From contig NZ_PGUW01000015.1 in the NCBI RefSeq assembly GCF_002863565.1, positions 1-64,000 on the forward strand: a DNA stretch of 64,000 nucleotides. The letters are read 5' to 3'. Numbering within the stretch: the first letter of the stretch is position 1; every line of letters begins with the position of its first letter. The position numbers and the translations under genes were made by a program. The stretch comes from Bacillus sp. V5-8f (GTDB lineage: Bacteria; Bacillota; Bacilli; Bacillales; DSM-1321). The notes under the pieces were generated by a model. The model worked only from the letters and a program-made list of their open reading frames with translations. It searched no databases and was not told the origin of the DNA. This document shows positions 8,734 through 18,542 of the stretch, piece after piece.

Positions 8734-9057
8734 ATGATTCCGGGGGAATATGTTTTGCGGAAGGATTCCATTACATGTAATGAAGGGAAGGAGATTACCA
8801 GCTGCACTGTGCTAAACCGGGGTGACCGGCCAATTCAGGTGGGATCGCATTTTCATTTTTTCGAAGTGAATGAAGGCCTGGAATTCATCAGGGAAAAAGC
8901 CTATGGAAAGAGGCTGAATATTCCTGCCGGCACATCTGTCAGGTTTGAACCTGGCGACCCAAAGGATGTTGAACTCATCCCTTTTGGCGGGGAAGGGAAG
9001 GTGTACGGCTTTAATAATAAAGTTGATGGTGATTTGCGTGGGAAGGGAGGTTCTTAA
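8734..9057 (+). CDS. ureB: Urease subunit beta
   Basis: The 107-residue beta subunit carries the conserved start [19 protein letters not shown], the [20 protein letters not shown] core and [27 protein letters not shown] near the end. It packs against the alpha chain and helps frame the active-site flap; it holds no metal ligands. A strong ribosome site (AGAGAGGGG) precedes ATG 8734. The stop codon at 9055-9057 is separated from the ureC start by a single base, suggesting translational coupling. Confidence 0.96.
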   Translation: MIPGEYVLRKDSITCNEGKEITSCTVLNRGDRPIQVGSHFHFFEVNEGLEFIREKAYGKRLNIPAGTSVRFEPGDPKDVELIPFGGEGKVYGFNNKVDGDLRGKGGS

Positions 9058-9058
9058 C

Positions 9059-10768
9059 ATGGGTTTCGAAATGTCCAGGAAGCAATACAGTTCCATGTTC
9101 GGTCCTACAACAGGAGATAAAATCCGGTTGGCAGATACAGAGCTATTTATCGAAATTGAAAAGGACTTCACATCATATGGAGACGAAGTAAAGTTCGGTG
9201 GAGGAAAGGTAATTCGTGATGGTATGGGCCAGCATCCGCTGGCAGTTCGTGCTGAAAGTGTAGATACTGTTATAACAAATGCCGTCATTGTTGATTATAC
9301 GGGGATTTATAAAGCGGACGTTGGGCTTAAGGATGGATATATTTTTGCTATCGGTAAAGCGGGCAATCCTTTGGTTATGGATGGTGTCAATATCATTATT
9401 GGAGCCTCGACGGAGGTAATCGCCGGAGAGGGAAAGATCCTTACAGCGGGAGGTATTGATGCGCATATCCATTTTATTTGTCCCCAGCAAATTGAGACAG
9501 CGCTAAGTTCCGGTGTGACTACGATGATTGGGGGAGGTACTGGGCCTGCAACAGGAACGAATGCCACTACATGCACGCCGGGTGCCTTTCATATTCACCG
9601 TATGATGGAAGCTGCGGAAGCCTTTCCAATGAATATTGGTTTTTTGGGAAAAGGCAATGCTTCACACACCGCTCCTTTGGAGGAACAGATTAAAGCCGGG
9701 GCAATTGGTTTAAAGCTGCATGAGGATTGGGGAAGCACTCCATCGGCCATCCATCATAGTTTACTGGTTGCAGACAAACATGATGTCCAGATTGCTATAC
9801 ATACAGATACGTTAAATGAAAGCGGCTTTGTGGAGGACACATTGCGGGCAATCGATGGACGTTTAATCCATACCTATCATACCGAGGGGGCAGGCGGCGG
9901 ACACGCTCCGGATATTATTAAAGTAGCAAGCTATGATTATATCCTTCCGTCCTCGACCAATCCGACCCGGCCCTTTACAAAAAATACGGTCGACGAACAT
10001 TTAGATATGTTAATGGTTTGCCACCATCTTGATCCATCCATTCCTGAAGATTTGGCCTTTGCCGATTCTCGTATTCGGAAAGAAACGATAGCAGCTGAGG
10101 ATATCCTCCATGATTTAGGAGTTTTCAGTATGATTAGCTCTGATTCCCAGGCTATGGGGCGGGTAGGGGAAGTGATTGCGAGAACCTGGCAGACAGCCCA
10201 TAAGATGAAAGTGCAGCGGAATCGGCTGCCGGAAGAATATAACGACGGAGATAACTTCCGGATCAAAAGATATATTGCCAAATATACAATAAATCCTGCA
10301 TTGGCCCATGGGATTTCAGACTATGTTGGCTCGATAGAACCTGGCAAATTCGCCGACCTGGTTCTCTGGGACCCTGCCTTTTTTGGAGTTAAGCCAGAAC
10401 TGATCTTAAAAGGAGGGGGCATTGCGCATAGTTTGATGGGTGATCCGAATGCGTCCATACCTACCCCTCAGCCTGTTATGTACCGTCCGATGTTCGGTTC
10501 CTTTGGCAAAATGACTAGCACGACAAGCATGACATTTGTATCAAAGGCAGCATATGAAAGTGGAATTCAATCGATGCTGGGTTTGAAAAAAGTGATCAAA
10601 CCTGTCAAAGGCATTCGGAGCCTGACGAAAAAAGATATGAAATGGAATGACGGGACACCTGAAATCGATGTGGATCCGCAAACCTATGAGGTAAAGGTTG
10701 ATGGAACTTTAATAACGTGTGAACCATTGGAAGTTGTTCCGATGGCACAGAGATACCATTTATTTTAA
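9059..10768 (+). CDS. ureC: Urease subunit alpha (catalytic)
   Basis: The 569-residue catalytic subunit holds the dinickel site. Seen in order: the first His ligands in [14 protein letters not shown] (about 136-138), the carbamylated Lys in GLKLHEDWG (about 219), His ligands in [11 protein letters not shown] and [12 protein letters not shown], the flap Cys in MVCHHLDP (about 321), and the Asp ligand in SSDSQAMGR. All expected active-site residues are present. I start at ATG 9059, one base after the ureB stop and behind GGGAGG; the reading frame stays open upstream inside ureB, but an earlier start would not fit the family N-terminus ([20 protein letters not shown]). UreEFGD insert the nickel. 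Confidence 0.97.
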   Translation: MGFEMSRKQYSSMFGPTTGDKIRLADTELFIEIEKDFTSYGDEVKFGGGKVIRDGMGQHPLAVRAESVDTVITNAVIVDYTGIYKADVGLKDGYIFAIGKAGNPLVMDGVNIIIGASTEVIAGEGKILTAGGIDAHIHFICPQQIETALSSGVTTMIGGGTGPATGTNATTCTPGAFHIHRMMEAAEAFPMNIGFLGKGNASHTAPLEEQIKAGAIGLKLHEDWGSTPSAIHHSLLVADKHDVQIAIHTDTLNESGFVEDTLRAIDGRLIHTYHTEGAGGGHAPDIIKVASYDYILPSSTNPTRPFTKNTVDEHLDMLMVCHHLDPSIPEDLAFADSRIRKETIAAEDILHDLGVFSMISSDSQAMGRVGEVIARTWQTAHKMKVQRNRLPEEYNDGDNFRIKRYIAKYTINPALAHGISDYVGSIEPGKFADLVLWDPAFFGVKPELILKGGGIAHSLMGDPNASIPTPQPVMYRPMFGSFGKMTSTTSMTFVSKAAYESGIQSMLGLKKVIKPVKGIRSLTKKDMKWNDGTPEIDVDPQTYEVKVDGTLITCEPLEVVPMAQRYHLF

Positions 10769-10782
10769 AGGAGGGGCTTCTT

Positions 10783-11229
10783 GTGATCATCGAAAAAGTA
10801 GTTGGAAATATAGAAGAAATATCGGTTAACCATCTTCATAATGAACGGGTGTACCTGGAGAGCAGTGATTTGTTGAAACGGATACAAAGGGTTAAAACAG
10901 ACCATGGCCGTGAGCTGGGGATCAGACTGAACAAGGAACGGGCGCTTCAACGTGGCGATATTTTATTTATGGATGAAAAAAACGCGATCATTGTAGATGT
11001 TTTATCGAATGACGTCCTGGTCATTCGCCCGGAAACCCTTGAAATGATGGGGACTATAGCACATCAGATTGGAAACCGCCACACTCCTGCGCAATTTTAC
11101 GGGAACGAAATGATCGTGGAATATGATTATTTAATAGAAGAAATGCTCACGCAGCATAACGTCCTATTTTCAAGGGAAGAGCGTAAATTGAAAGAAGCGT
11201 TTCGCCCGATTGGCCATTCTCATGACTAA
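10783..11229 (+). CDS. ureE: Urease accessory protein UreE (nickel chaperone)
   Basis: This 148-residue protein is the UreE metallochaperone that hands nickel to the UreFGD complex. It has the N-terminal peptide-binding domain (IRLNKERALQRGDIL) and the C-terminal ferredoxin-like metal domain with AHQIGNRHTPAQF, where the conserved His binds nickel at the dimer interface. The C-terminus ends GHSHD, a short His tail rather than the long His-rich tail of Klebsiella. It uses a GTG start at 10783 behind AAAGGAGGGG. The end overlaps the ureF start by eight bases. Confidence 0.94.
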   Translation: MIIEKVVGNIEEISVNHLHNERVYLESSDLLKRIQRVKTDHGRELGIRLNKERALQRGDILFMDEKNAIIVDVLSNDVLVIRPETLEMMGTIAHQIGNRHTPAQFYGNEMIVEYDYLIEEMLTQHNVLFSREERKLKEAFRPIGHSHD

Positions 11230-11890
11230 CACAGCCCTTACATTGATGCAGGTTTGTGATTCAAATTTTCCAACGGGAGCATTTTCCCATTCGTTCGGAT
11301 TGGAAACCTATATCCAGGATGGGAAGGTCTATAATACAGAGACGTTTGCAGGATGGCTGAACTCCTATTTGCATGGTGTTCTTTGCTATAATGACGGATT
11401 AGCCTCGGCATTGCTCTTTGATGGCTGTGACGTATTCGAATTAGACAGAATGCTCTACGTATCTTCCCTTTCGCGCGAGACAAGGGAAGGTACGAAACGG
11501 ATTGGTATCAGGATGCTGGAGCTATTGATCCAATTAAATCCTTCTGATGTTTTAGAAAATTATCGTACAAAAATCAAGCGAAAAACGGCGTTTGGACATC
11601 CTGCGTTAGTATTTAGTTTGTTTTGTAAGGAACTTGGGATTGCAAAAAGTGAATGTCTATCATCTTATTTTTACAATTCTATTTCATCAATGATTCAAAA
11701 TGCGGTCAGGGGAATTCCGCTCGGTCAAACCGATGGGCAGAGACTTCTGTTTTCCTTTCAAGAGGAGATTGAAAAAGCTTTGATTAAAATAGATTTACTT
11801 AAGATTGATGATTTAGGAACTTCACCCCCTGGTATGGAATTATCCGCAATGCTTCATGAAGATCTGAATGTTCGTTTGTTCATGTCTTAG
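11222..11890 (+). CDS. ureF: Urease accessory protein UreF
   Basis: The 222-residue all-helical protein is UreF, which gates nickel insertion by recruiting UreG to the UreD-bound apo-urease. Recognisable segments are LMQVCDSNFPTGAFSHSFGLETYIQDG near the start and GIPLGQTDGQRLLFSFQEEI near the end. The ATG at 11222 lies inside the last codons of ureE, in a different frame, an overlap typical for accessory urease genes; an upstream in-frame TTG at 11210 is less likely. There is a 33-base gap to ureG. Confidence 0.93.
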   Translation: MTNTALTLMQVCDSNFPTGAFSHSFGLETYIQDGKVYNTETFAGWLNSYLHGVLCYNDGLASALLFDGCDVFELDRMLYVSSLSRETREGTKRIGIRMLELLIQLNPSDVLENYRTKIKRKTAFGHPALVFSLFCKELGIAKSECLSSYFYNSISSMIQNAVRGIPLGQTDGQRLLFSFQEEIEKALIKIDLLKIDDLGTSPPGMELSAMLHEDLNVRLFMS

Positions 11891-11923
11891 TCAACCAAAA
11901 TAAAGAGAATGGAGTTGGACATA

Positions 11924-12538
11924 ATGACAGTGAAAATTGGAATCGGGGGCCCTGTTGGCGCCGGCAAAACGATGTTGGTGGAACGGCTGACACGCGCTTT
12001 ACATCAAGAATACAATTTGGCGGTTATCACCAATGATATCTATACGAAGGAAGATGCACTTTTTCTAGTAAGGAACAGCGTGCTACCAGAAGACCGGATT
12101 ATCGGTGTGGAAACCGGGGGATGTCCACATACGGCGATCCGGGAAGATGCAAGCATGAACTTTGCTGCGATTGACGAGCTTGAAGAAAGGCATGACGGAT
12201 TGGATATTATTTTTGTTGAAAGCGGCGGTGACAACCTCGCAGCCACCTTTAGTCCGGAGCTTGTTGATTTTTCGATTTATATTATTGATGTGGCCCAGGG
12301 GGAGAAAATTCCACGTAAGGGCGGACAAGGAATGATCAAGTCCGACCTTTTTGTTATCAATAAAATTGATTTGGCCCCTTATGTAGGCGCAAGCCTGGAA
12401 GTAATGGAAAAAGATACCCTATCTACACGCGGTGACAAGCCATTCTTTTTTACAAATTTGAAGGAAGATATCGGGTTGGGCCATGTGATTGGATGGATTA
12501 AAAAAGAGTGTATGTTAGTAGGATTGGAGCATGGGTGA
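11924..12538 (+). CDS. ureG: Urease accessory GTPase UreG
   Basis: The 204-residue protein is the SIMIBI-class GTPase UreG that powers nickel delivery to urease. It has the P-loop GGPVGAGKT at residues 8-16, the metal-binding Cys-Pro-His of [16 protein letters not shown] at about 66-68, the [17 protein letters not shown] motif and the guanine-binding NKIDLAP. The start at 11924 is chosen because ATGGAG provides the ribosome site; an upstream ATG at 11909 would lack one and give a non-conserved pentapeptide. It overlaps ureD by eight bases. Confidence 0.96.
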   Translation: MTVKIGIGGPVGAGKTMLVERLTRALHQEYNLAVITNDIYTKEDALFLVRNSVLPEDRIIGVETGGCPHTAIREDASMNFAAIDELEERHDGLDIIFVESGGDNLAATFSPELVDFSIYIIDVAQGEKIPRKGGQGMIKSDLFVINKIDLAPYVGASLEVMEKDTLSTRGDKPFFFTNLKEDIGLGHVIGWIKKECMLVGLEHG

Positions 12539-13355
12539 GTGGACCGGATATGCAAAGCTGGAAGTTGCAAAACAAAATGGAAGAACGATTATTGTACCCG
12601 GCAAATTTCACTACGGCTCATTTAAAGTTACCCATCCTTTGTATTTAGATGATGACTGTCAAGCTACTCTTTATTTGCTAAGCACTGGCGGCGGTTATGT
12701 GAATGGCGATGCATACAGGCTGGAACTTCATGCTAGGGAAGGCAGCATCGTTTCTTTAAGAAATCAGGGAGCCACAAAAATTTACCGTACGATTGATACT
12801 CCACCGATTCAAGAAAATAGGATGTTTCTTGAAAAAGGTTCTTTTGCGAGTTTTATTCCCGAGCCCACTATTTTATATAAAGATGCCAGGTTTTATCAAA
12901 AGACTGAAATATCGATGGAAAAAGGGGCAACCCTTTTTCTGGCTGAAATTTTGACGCCGGGATGGTCTCCGGACGGTGAATTTTTTTCTTATAAAGAATA
13001 TCGGTCTGAAGTAAAGATTTTTTACGAAGGGCAAATGGCAGTATTGGACCGTCTAAGACTTCTTCCTGAAGAGGATTTCAGCAGGATTGGCTATCTGGAT
13101 TCATATACCCATTATGGGTCATTATTTGTCATTAGTGATTCGTTGCACTCTGACATGAAGGAGATCATAAAAAAATCACTCGAAGCCCAGAAGAGTTTTG
13201 CTAAGATAGGCATTTCCGCTTTGCCATACATTGAGGGAGTTTGCATCAGGATTTTGGCTAATAATACTGGAATCGTGGAAGAAATTATAACATCAGTTTA
13301 CAAACTGCTTCAAAATACTCTAAAACAAATACAAACTGTTCAACGCATTGGGTGA
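12531..13355 (+). CDS. ureD: Urease accessory protein UreD
   Basis: The 274-residue beta-rich protein is UreD (called UreH in some species), the scaffold that binds apo-urease and channels nickel from UreG through UreF. Typical motifs are [39 protein letters not shown] and the central [26 protein letters not shown]. The ATG at 12531 overlaps the end of ureG by eight bases. It is the last gene of the operon, and a terminator overlaps its final codons. Confidence 0.94.
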   Translation: MGEWTGYAKLEVAKQNGRTIIVPGKFHYGSFKVTHPLYLDDDCQATLYLLSTGGGYVNGDAYRLELHAREGSIVSLRNQGATKIYRTIDTPPIQENRMFLEKGSFASFIPEPTILYKDARFYQKTEISMEKGATLFLAEILTPGWSPDGEFFSYKEYRSEVKIFYEGQMAVLDRLRLLPEEDFSRIGYLDSYTHYGSLFVISDSLHSDMKEIIKKSLEAQKSFAKIGISALPYIEGVCIRILANNTGIVEEIITSVYKLLQNTLKQIQTVQRIG

Positions 13356-13375
13356 TCTTTACCCAATGTTTTTTA
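13346..13375 (+). terminator. Terminator of the urease operon
   Basis: CATTGGGT pairs with ACCCAATG around a seven-base loop and is followed by TTTTTTATTTT. The stem begins inside the last codons of ureD, so the operon ends very compactly. Confidence 0.88.
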
Positions 13376-13491
13376 TTTTAATCCGAAAATTGAATCCATG
13401 AAAATTAGATATGTTAACGTTTCTGAAAAATAATCCCATAAAATTCTAATTACTCATTGTAATTTTCAGAAAAATCCATATAATTAAGTTA

Positions 13492-13508
13492 TGTTAGGTT
13501 TCATTACA
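13492..13508. promoter_or_regulatory. GlnR/TnrA nitrogen-control box
   Basis: TGTTAGGTTTCATTACA has the exact TGTNA-N7-TNACA symmetry of GlnR/TnrA operators and matches most positions of the fuller consensus. It lies 187 bases upstream of urtA and downstream of the urease terminator, so it most likely links urea transport to nitrogen limitation. Direction (activation by TnrA or repression by GlnR) cannot be told. Confidence 0.65.
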
Positions 13509-13560
13509 TAACATGTATAAATAATTCACTTAGAATAACAGGAGGTGTTGAAAAGAAAAA

Positions 13561-13629
13561 GGAGTATCTTACTGCCATAAGATACCCCTTGCAAATCAGG
13601 CATAAAAACGGTTAGCACATGCCTGATTT
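13561..13629 (+). promoter_or_regulatory. Two-hairpin leader of the urea transporter operon
   Basis: Two stem-loops lie in the probable 5' leader of urtA. The first pairs GGAGTATCTTA (13561-13571) with TAAGATACCCC (13578-13588) around CTGCCA. The second is a perfect 11-bp stem, AAATCAGGCAT (13593-13603) with ATGCCTGATTT (13619-13629), followed by TAATTATA, which is terminator-like but weak. An AGGAGGTG sits just before, without a well-placed start codon. It could be an attenuator or an RNA-stability element; it does not match the guanidine riboswitch motifs I know. Confidence 0.45.
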
Positions 13630-13678
13630 TAATTATACACATTTATATAATTAAAATCGAAGGAAAGTGGGTTTGGGA

Positions 13679-14938
13679 ATGAAAAAAGTTGGATGGTTAA
13701 AAACCGCATTCATGATGATGTTTATTGTGATATTGTCCTTAGGTACATTTGGCTGTGCTGCTTCTAATCTTGTAAATAAAGAGGGAGAAGCTGAAAAAGC
13801 CAAAGCAACGGAAAAAGAGAGCGGTTCTGAAGAAGTAGAAGTTGGAATCCTGCATTCCCTTAGCGGAACGATGGCAATAAGTGAGGTTTCCTTACGAGAC
13901 GCTGAATTAATGGCCATTGAAGAGATTAATGCTTCGGGAGGGCTCTTGGGAAAACAGATCAAACCGATTGTCGAGGATGGAGCATCAGATTGGCCTACTT
14001 TTGCTGAAAAAGCAAAGAAACTTTTACAGAAGGATGAGGTAGCTACTATTTTTGGCGGATGGACCTCCGCCAGCCGTAAATCCATGCTGCCAGTAGTTGA
14101 ACAAAACAATGGCTTGCTTTGGTACCCGGTTCAATATGAAGGGATGGAGCAGTCGCCAAATATATTTTATACAGGCGCCACAACCAATCAGCAAATCGTT
14201 CCTTCTGTATCCTGGTTGTTAGAAAACAGAGGGAAGAACTTCTTCCTCATTGGATCGGATTATGTGTTCCCGCGTACCGCCAATAAAATCATTAAAGCGC
14301 AACTGAAGGCTGAGGGCGGCAAACTGCTGGGCGAAGAGTATACTCCAATGGGCCACACGGATTATAGTACCTTGATCAGCAAAATTAAAAAGGAAAAACC
14401 TGAGGTAGTTTATAACACATTGAATGGAGATAGCAACGTTGCTTTCTTTAAACAGTTAAAAGATGCCGGCCTCACATCAAAGGATGTAACGGTACTTAGT
14501 GTAAGTATTGCTGAAGAAGAAATTCGCGGAATCGGCGCTGAAGTTCTCGAAGGACATTTAGCAGCCTGGAATTACTTCCAGACAACTGAGACTCCAGAAA
14601 ACAAGGAGTTTGTTAAGAAGTACAAAGAGAAATATGGAGAAGGCCGCGTTACCGATGATCCGATTGAGGCTGCCTACTTTGCCGTCCATTTATGGGCAGA
14701 GGCTGTAAAAAAAGCTGGATCATTTGATGTAGATAAAGTGAAGGCAGCATCCGACGGTATCGAAATTAATGCACCAGGCGGAAAAGTGAAAATTGACGGA
14801 GAGACACAGCATGTTTATAAAACAGTGCGAATTGGTGAAATCCAGGCTGATGGGCAATTTAAGGAGCTTTGGAATTCAGGAGAAGCTGTAAAACCGGATC
14901 CGTACTTAAAAACATACGAATGGGCTAAAGGACTTTAG
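13679..14938 (+). CDS. urtA: Urea ABC transporter substrate-binding lipoprotein
   Basis: The 419-residue protein is the extracytoplasmic receptor of the Urt urea transporter. Residues 1-25 are a lipoprotein signal with lipobox GTFGC and acylated Cys26, followed by a Lys/Glu-rich linker and a type I binding fold with the family motifs [17 protein letters not shown] and [35 protein letters not shown], typical for urea/short-chain amide receptors. The ATG at 13679 gives a normal MKK signal start; a TTG at 13673 is spaced better from AAGGA and is an alternative. It heads urtABCDE, with a hairpin right after it. Placement beside urease supports urea as substrate. Confidence 0.93.
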   Translation: MKKVGWLKTAFMMMFIVILSLGTFGCAASNLVNKEGEAEKAKATEKESGSEEVEVGILHSLSGTMAISEVSLRDAELMAIEEINASGGLLGKQIKPIVEDGASDWPTFAEKAKKLLQKDEVATIFGGWTSASRKSMLPVVEQNNGLLWYPVQYEGMEQSPNIFYTGATTNQQIVPSVSWLLENRGKNFFLIGSDYVFPRTANKIIKAQLKAEGGKLLGEEYTPMGHTDYSTLISKIKKEKPEVVYNTLNGDSNVAFFKQLKDAGLTSKDVTVLSVSIAEEEIRGIGAEVLEGHLAAWNYFQTTETPENKEFVKKYKEKYGEGRVTDDPIEAAYFAVHLWAEAVKKAGSFDVDKVKAASDGIEINAPGGKVKIDGETQHVYKTVRIGEIQADGQFKELWNSGEAVKPDPYLKTYEWAKGL

Positions 14939-14945
14939 GTGACGT

Positions 14946-14985
14946 CTCAGAGAGAAGGAAGGAATAATCCTTCTTTCTCTCTGAG
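14946..14985 (+). terminator. Long intercistronic hairpin after urtA
   Basis: An 18-bp stem with one G-U pair (CTCAGAGAGAAGGAAGGA with TCCTTCTTTCTCTCTGAG) and a four-base loop lies 8 bases after urtA. It is followed by AAAAT rather than a U-run, so it is better seen as an mRNA 3'-end stabiliser or leaky terminator that raises receptor over permease expression. Confidence 0.6.
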
Positions 14986-15019
14986 AAAATAGGATTTCTT
15001 CCTGATGGAGGTGGAATGG

Positions 15020-15919
15020 ATGGAAAATATCATTACTCAGTTGTTTAATGGGATCAGTTTAGGTTCGATCATGCTTTTGATAGCCATAGGCCTGGCGATT
15101 ACATTTGGTTTAATGAAGGTCATAAATATGGCACACGGAGAATTGATCATGATTGGAGCTTATACCACCTATGTTATACAAAATATTTTTTCAACATATT
15201 TCCCATCGCTATTCTCTTACTATTACTTTATAGCGATTCCGATTTCATTTTTGGTTGCTGGATTTATAGGATATTTAATCGAAAAATTTCTAATACAGTA
15301 TCTGTATCATCGGCCCTTGGACAGCTTGCTCGCTACATGGGGAGTCAGTTTGATTCTGCAGCAGGCAGCAAGAACCATTTTCGGGGCCCCTAACGTTGCG
15401 GTGGCTGCCCCGTCCTGGCTTGATGGAGGGGTGGAAGTCTTAGGTGCTGTACTGCCATATAAACGGCTGTTTATTTTAGCGATTGTTGCTCTAAGTGTCT
15501 TCCTATTATATATGTATCTTGAAAAATCGGCATCCGGCCGAAAAATCAGAGCAGTCACTTTGAACCGTCCGATGGCATCCTGTCTTGGTGTTTCCGTCCG
15601 AAAGGTTGATGCAATGGCTTTTACGATTGGTTCCGGCTTAGCTGGAGTCGCTGGGTGTGCGTTAACTGCCATTGGTTCAATCGGTCCTACTATAGGAACC
15701 TATTATATTGTTGATGCCTTCATGGTTGTCATATTTGGCGGCATTGGGAAAATTATCGGCACAGTTTTTGGGGGATTCGGAGTTGGCCTGATCTCTACCT
15801 TTGTAGAATATTCGTCAAGTGCCACAACGGCTAAAGTTATTGTCTTTTTATTTATTATTCTATTCTTGCAATGGCGTCCTTCAGGTATTGTAACAGTAAA
15901 AACACGTACGCTAGATTAG
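15020..15919 (+). CDS. urtB: Urea ABC transporter permease UrtB
   Basis: The 299-residue integral membrane protein is the LivH-type permease UrtB. It shows about eight hydrophobic helices and the branched-chain/urea permease motifs GLAITFGLMKVINMAHGELIMIGAY near the N-terminus and GRKIRAVTLNRPMASCLGVSV in the cytoplasmic loop that contacts the ATPase. The start at 15020 has GGAGGTGG at a good distance; the upstream ATG at 15005 overlaps that ribosome site. Ten bases separate it from urtC. Confidence 0.93.
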   Translation: MENIITQLFNGISLGSIMLLIAIGLAITFGLMKVINMAHGELIMIGAYTTYVIQNIFSTYFPSLFSYYYFIAIPISFLVAGFIGYLIEKFLIQYLYHRPLDSLLATWGVSLILQQAARTIFGAPNVAVAAPSWLDGGVEVLGAVLPYKRLFILAIVALSVFLLYMYLEKSASGRKIRAVTLNRPMASCLGVSVRKVDAMAFTIGSGLAGVAGCALTAIGSIGPTIGTYYIVDAFMVVIFGGIGKIIGTVFGGFGVGLISTFVEYSSSATTAKVIVFLFIILFLQWRPSGIVTVKTRTLD

Positions 15920-15929
15920 GAGGGTAAAC

Positions 15930-17000
15930 GTGAAAAAACTTACGTATTCCAACTGGATCATTTTTCTCGCCCTGTTTCTGGCCCCGTTTTATTTAACGGA
16001 ATTCCGGCTTTCGTTATTAGGGAAATTCTTAACATTTGCAATCATCGCGATTGGCATCTCCCTAATCTGGGGTTATACCGGTATTTTAAGCCTTGGACAT
16101 GGGGTGTACTTTGGGATCGGTGGCTATTGCATGGCCATGTATTTAAAAATGGAAGCAGCAACTGGTTCACTTCCTGACTTTATGAGCTGGAGCGGTATCG
16201 CCTCTTTGCCATGGTTCTGGAAACCATTTGACAGTTTTGGCTTTGCTTTGGGTGCTGCGGTCTTGTTGCCTGCATTCTTAGCTGCTGTTATTGGTTATTT
16301 AACGTTCAAAAACCGAATCAAGGGTGTTTATTTCTCGCTGATTTCGCAAGCGATAGTAGTGATCTTCGTTACGTTGTGCATTGGCAACCAGCAATGGACA
16401 GGAGGAACAAATGGGCTGACAAACTTCCAGACGGTCCTAGGAATCTCTTTAACCGATCCTGTGACACAAATTATTTTATATTTTATCACAGCAGCAGTGC
16501 TACTTATGATTTTTCTCTTATCCCGTTATATCATTCAGACAAAGGCAGGGAAATTATTGATTGCTGTAAGGGATAGTGAAAATAGGGCGCGCTTCTTAGG
16601 GTATAACACCACCATCTATCAAGTACTGGTATATATACTTTCCGCTGCATTTGCCGGAATAGCTGGTGTATTGTTTGTCCTTCAAGTTGGATTGATTTCT
16701 CCTGAAATGATGGGAATTATTCCTTCCATTGAAATGGTGTTATGGGTAGCCATCGGCGGCAGGACTTCCTTGATTGGAGCCATTATCGGTGCGATTGTAA
16801 CCAACAGTGCCAAAACCTTCTTTAGTGAAAATTATCCTGACTACTGGTTGTTTTTATTAGGATTTATGTTTATCAGTATTGTTTTATTCATGCCGAATGG
16901 TCTTGTCGGGCTTTATCACTCTGTACGGCAAAGACTAAGACGGCCCAAGGAAGTGGAGGAAATAAAAAATGAAGCAGATACTGTCATGCAAAGAAGTTGA
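15930..17000 (+). CDS. urtC: Urea ABC transporter permease UrtC
   Basis: The 356-residue partner permease of LivM type has about ten hydrophobic segments, the GILSLGHGVYFGIGGYCMAMYL motif and the coupling loop AVRDSENRARFLGYN. It pairs with UrtB to form the membrane channel. A GTG start at 15930 follows AGGAGGGTAAAC. Its last 32 bases overlap urtD in another frame, so the two are translationally coupled. The charged C-terminal tail (RQRLRRPKEVEEIKNEADT) is normal for the family. Confidence 0.93.
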   Translation: MKKLTYSNWIIFLALFLAPFYLTEFRLSLLGKFLTFAIIAIGISLIWGYTGILSLGHGVYFGIGGYCMAMYLKMEAATGSLPDFMSWSGIASLPWFWKPFDSFGFALGAAVLLPAFLAAVIGYLTFKNRIKGVYFSLISQAIVVIFVTLCIGNQQWTGGTNGLTNFQTVLGISLTDPVTQIILYFITAAVLLMIFLLSRYIIQTKAGKLLIAVRDSENRARFLGYNTTIYQVLVYILSAAFAGIAGVLFVLQVGLISPEMMGIIPSIEMVLWVAIGGRTSLIGAIIGAIVTNSAKTFFSENYPDYWLFLLGFMFISIVLFMPNGLVGLYHSVRQRLRRPKEVEEIKNEADTVMQRS

Positions 17001-17712
17001 AGTCTCCTTTGATGGATTCCGGGCACTTCAAGGGGTCAACTTGGAAATCCATCAGAATGAAGTGCATTTTTTGATTGGGCCGAATGGTGCAGGTAAGACG
17101 ACTTTACTAGATGTAATTTGCGGAAAGACGAAGCCATTAGGCGGGGACATAATATTTAGCCAGCAAGAATCGCTAACCAGGAAGAAGGAATTTGAAATTG
17201 CAAGGCTTGGGGTAAAACGGAAATTCCAAACCCCTTCTGTATTCCTCGATTTAACTGTCGAAGAAAATTTAGAACTGGCAGTACTGTCATCCGAACGGAC
17301 GGCCACTTTATTTAAAAGAAGATTGAATGCAGAATCAGTTAAAAAGGTAGAGGAAATTCTTCATTTTGTCGATTTGTATGAACTGAGGGCCATTAAAGCG
17401 GGATCTTTATCGCATGGCCAAAAACAATGGCTTGAAATAGGCATGCAGCTTGTAACAGATCCGTTGCTGCTGCTCCTGGATGAACCGATTGCCGGTATGA
17501 GCGGATATGAAAGAGAAAGGACTGGAAAGCTGATTCAGGATATTGCCAAGACATGTGCAGTAGTTATTGTGGAGCATGATATGGATTTTGTGCAGCAATT
17601 TTCAGAGATAGTTACGGTTATGAGTGAAGGGAAAGTTTTATGTAAAGGAACGATGGAAGAGGTTCGCCAAAATAAAGAAGTTGCAGAAATCTACCTGGGA
17701 AAGAAGGAATAG
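16969..17712 (+). CDS. urtD: Urea ABC transporter ATP-binding protein UrtD
   Basis: The 247-residue LivG-type ATPase carries Walker A GPNGAGKTT (about 37-45), Q-loop region FQTPSVFLDLTVEENL, a signature motif LSHGQKQWLEI that replaces the usual LSGGQ, Walker B LLLLLDEPIAGM and the H-loop VEHDMDF. The SHGQKQ variant is normal for UrtD. It starts inside urtC behind GTGGAGG and is followed by urtE after two bases. It forms the heterodimeric motor with UrtE in the cytoplasm. Confidence 0.94.
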   Translation: MKQILSCKEVEVSFDGFRALQGVNLEIHQNEVHFLIGPNGAGKTTLLDVICGKTKPLGGDIIFSQQESLTRKKEFEIARLGVKRKFQTPSVFLDLTVEENLELAVLSSERTATLFKRRLNAESVKKVEEILHFVDLYELRAIKAGSLSHGQKQWLEIGMQLVTDPLLLLLDEPIAGMSGYERERTGKLIQDIAKTCAVVIVEHDMDFVQQFSEIVTVMSEGKVLCKGTMEEVRQNKEVAEIYLGKKE

Positions 17713-17714
17713 TT

Positions 17715-18410
17715 ATGTTAACAGTTGATCATGTTGCGGCGGGCTACCAGGAAAGCCGGGTTCTCCACAATATATCCCTCCAGGTGGAAAGAGGCGAGCT
17801 TGTCGGCGTTCTAGGCCGCAACGGAGTCGGTAAGACGACTTTGTTAAAAACCATTATTGGACTGCTTACATCACAAGGTGGCACCATCTCTATTGACCAT
17901 TTCAACATTACTAAGACCGAACCCGAAAAACGTGTGAAAAAAGGGATCGGATACATCCCCCAAGGCAGGGAGATATTTTCCACTTTAACTGTAGAGGAAA
18001 ATTTATTGCTGGGTTTAGAAGCCCAAAATACAAGAAAACCATTACTTCCTGAAGAAGTCTTTCAATTATTTCCTGTCTTGCTTGAAATGCTTCAGCGAAA
18101 AGGCGGCGACTTAAGCGGGGGTCAGCAGCAGCAACTTGCCTTCGCGCGCGCCCTTGTCGGAAATCCTTCTGTTTTATTGCTGGATGAACCGACAGAAGGG
18201 ATACAGCCTTCGATTGTATCTAAAATCCAAGAGGTTATTATTCAATTGGTCAAGGAAAAAGATATTGGCATCATTATGGTTGACCACAACATCGATTTTC
18301 TTTTGGAGAATGCGGACTATTTATATGTATTAGACCGGGGGACTGTAATTCTGGAAGGGAAGCCTTCCTCGATTGATGTAAACCTGTTAAAAACCCACCT
18401 AACTGTCTGA
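17715..18410 (+). CDS. urtE: Urea ABC transporter ATP-binding protein UrtE
   Basis: The 231-residue LivF-type ATPase has Walker A GRNGVGKTT (about 34-42), the QGREIFSTLTVEENL region, the signature LSGGQQQQLAFARAL, Walker B VLLLDEPTEGIQPS and H-loop VDHNIDF. It completes the urea transporter. The phrase GYIPQGREIFSTLTVEENL is typical of UrtE. No strong terminator follows within the next 100 bases, so transcription may reach the small gene at 18543. Confidence 0.94.
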   Translation: MLTVDHVAAGYQESRVLHNISLQVERGELVGVLGRNGVGKTTLLKTIIGLLTSQGGTISIDHFNITKTEPEKRVKKGIGYIPQGREIFSTLTVEENLLLGLEAQNTRKPLLPEEVFQLFPVLLEMLQRKGGDLSGGQQQQLAFARALVGNPSVLLLDEPTEGIQPSIVSKIQEVIIQLVKEKDIGIIMVDHNIDFLLENADYLYVLDRGTVILEGKPSSIDVNLLKTHLTV

Positions 18411-18542
18411 ATTGTAGAGGAAGCAGTAAAAATACTATCCTGACAGAGGACCTTCACATATACTAATATATTCTTTGTTTTCATACAGAGTATTCCTGAT
18501 TAAAAAGGAAATGCTAATCAAAAACTGAAACCTGGAGGCAAT

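Noticed and set aside
8945-9058. Upstream extension of the urease alpha chain
   Set aside because: The frame is open into ureB, but the family N-terminus starts at 9059 and the ribosome site is just before it.
8812-9288. Minus-strand reading frame across ureB/ureC
   Set aside because: Antisense to conserved urease genes; a frame shadow.
13561-13629. Guanidine or other known riboswitch ahead of urtA
   Set aside because: The loops lack the ACGR tetraloops of guanidine-II and none of the ykkC/guanidine-I conserved blocks are seen.
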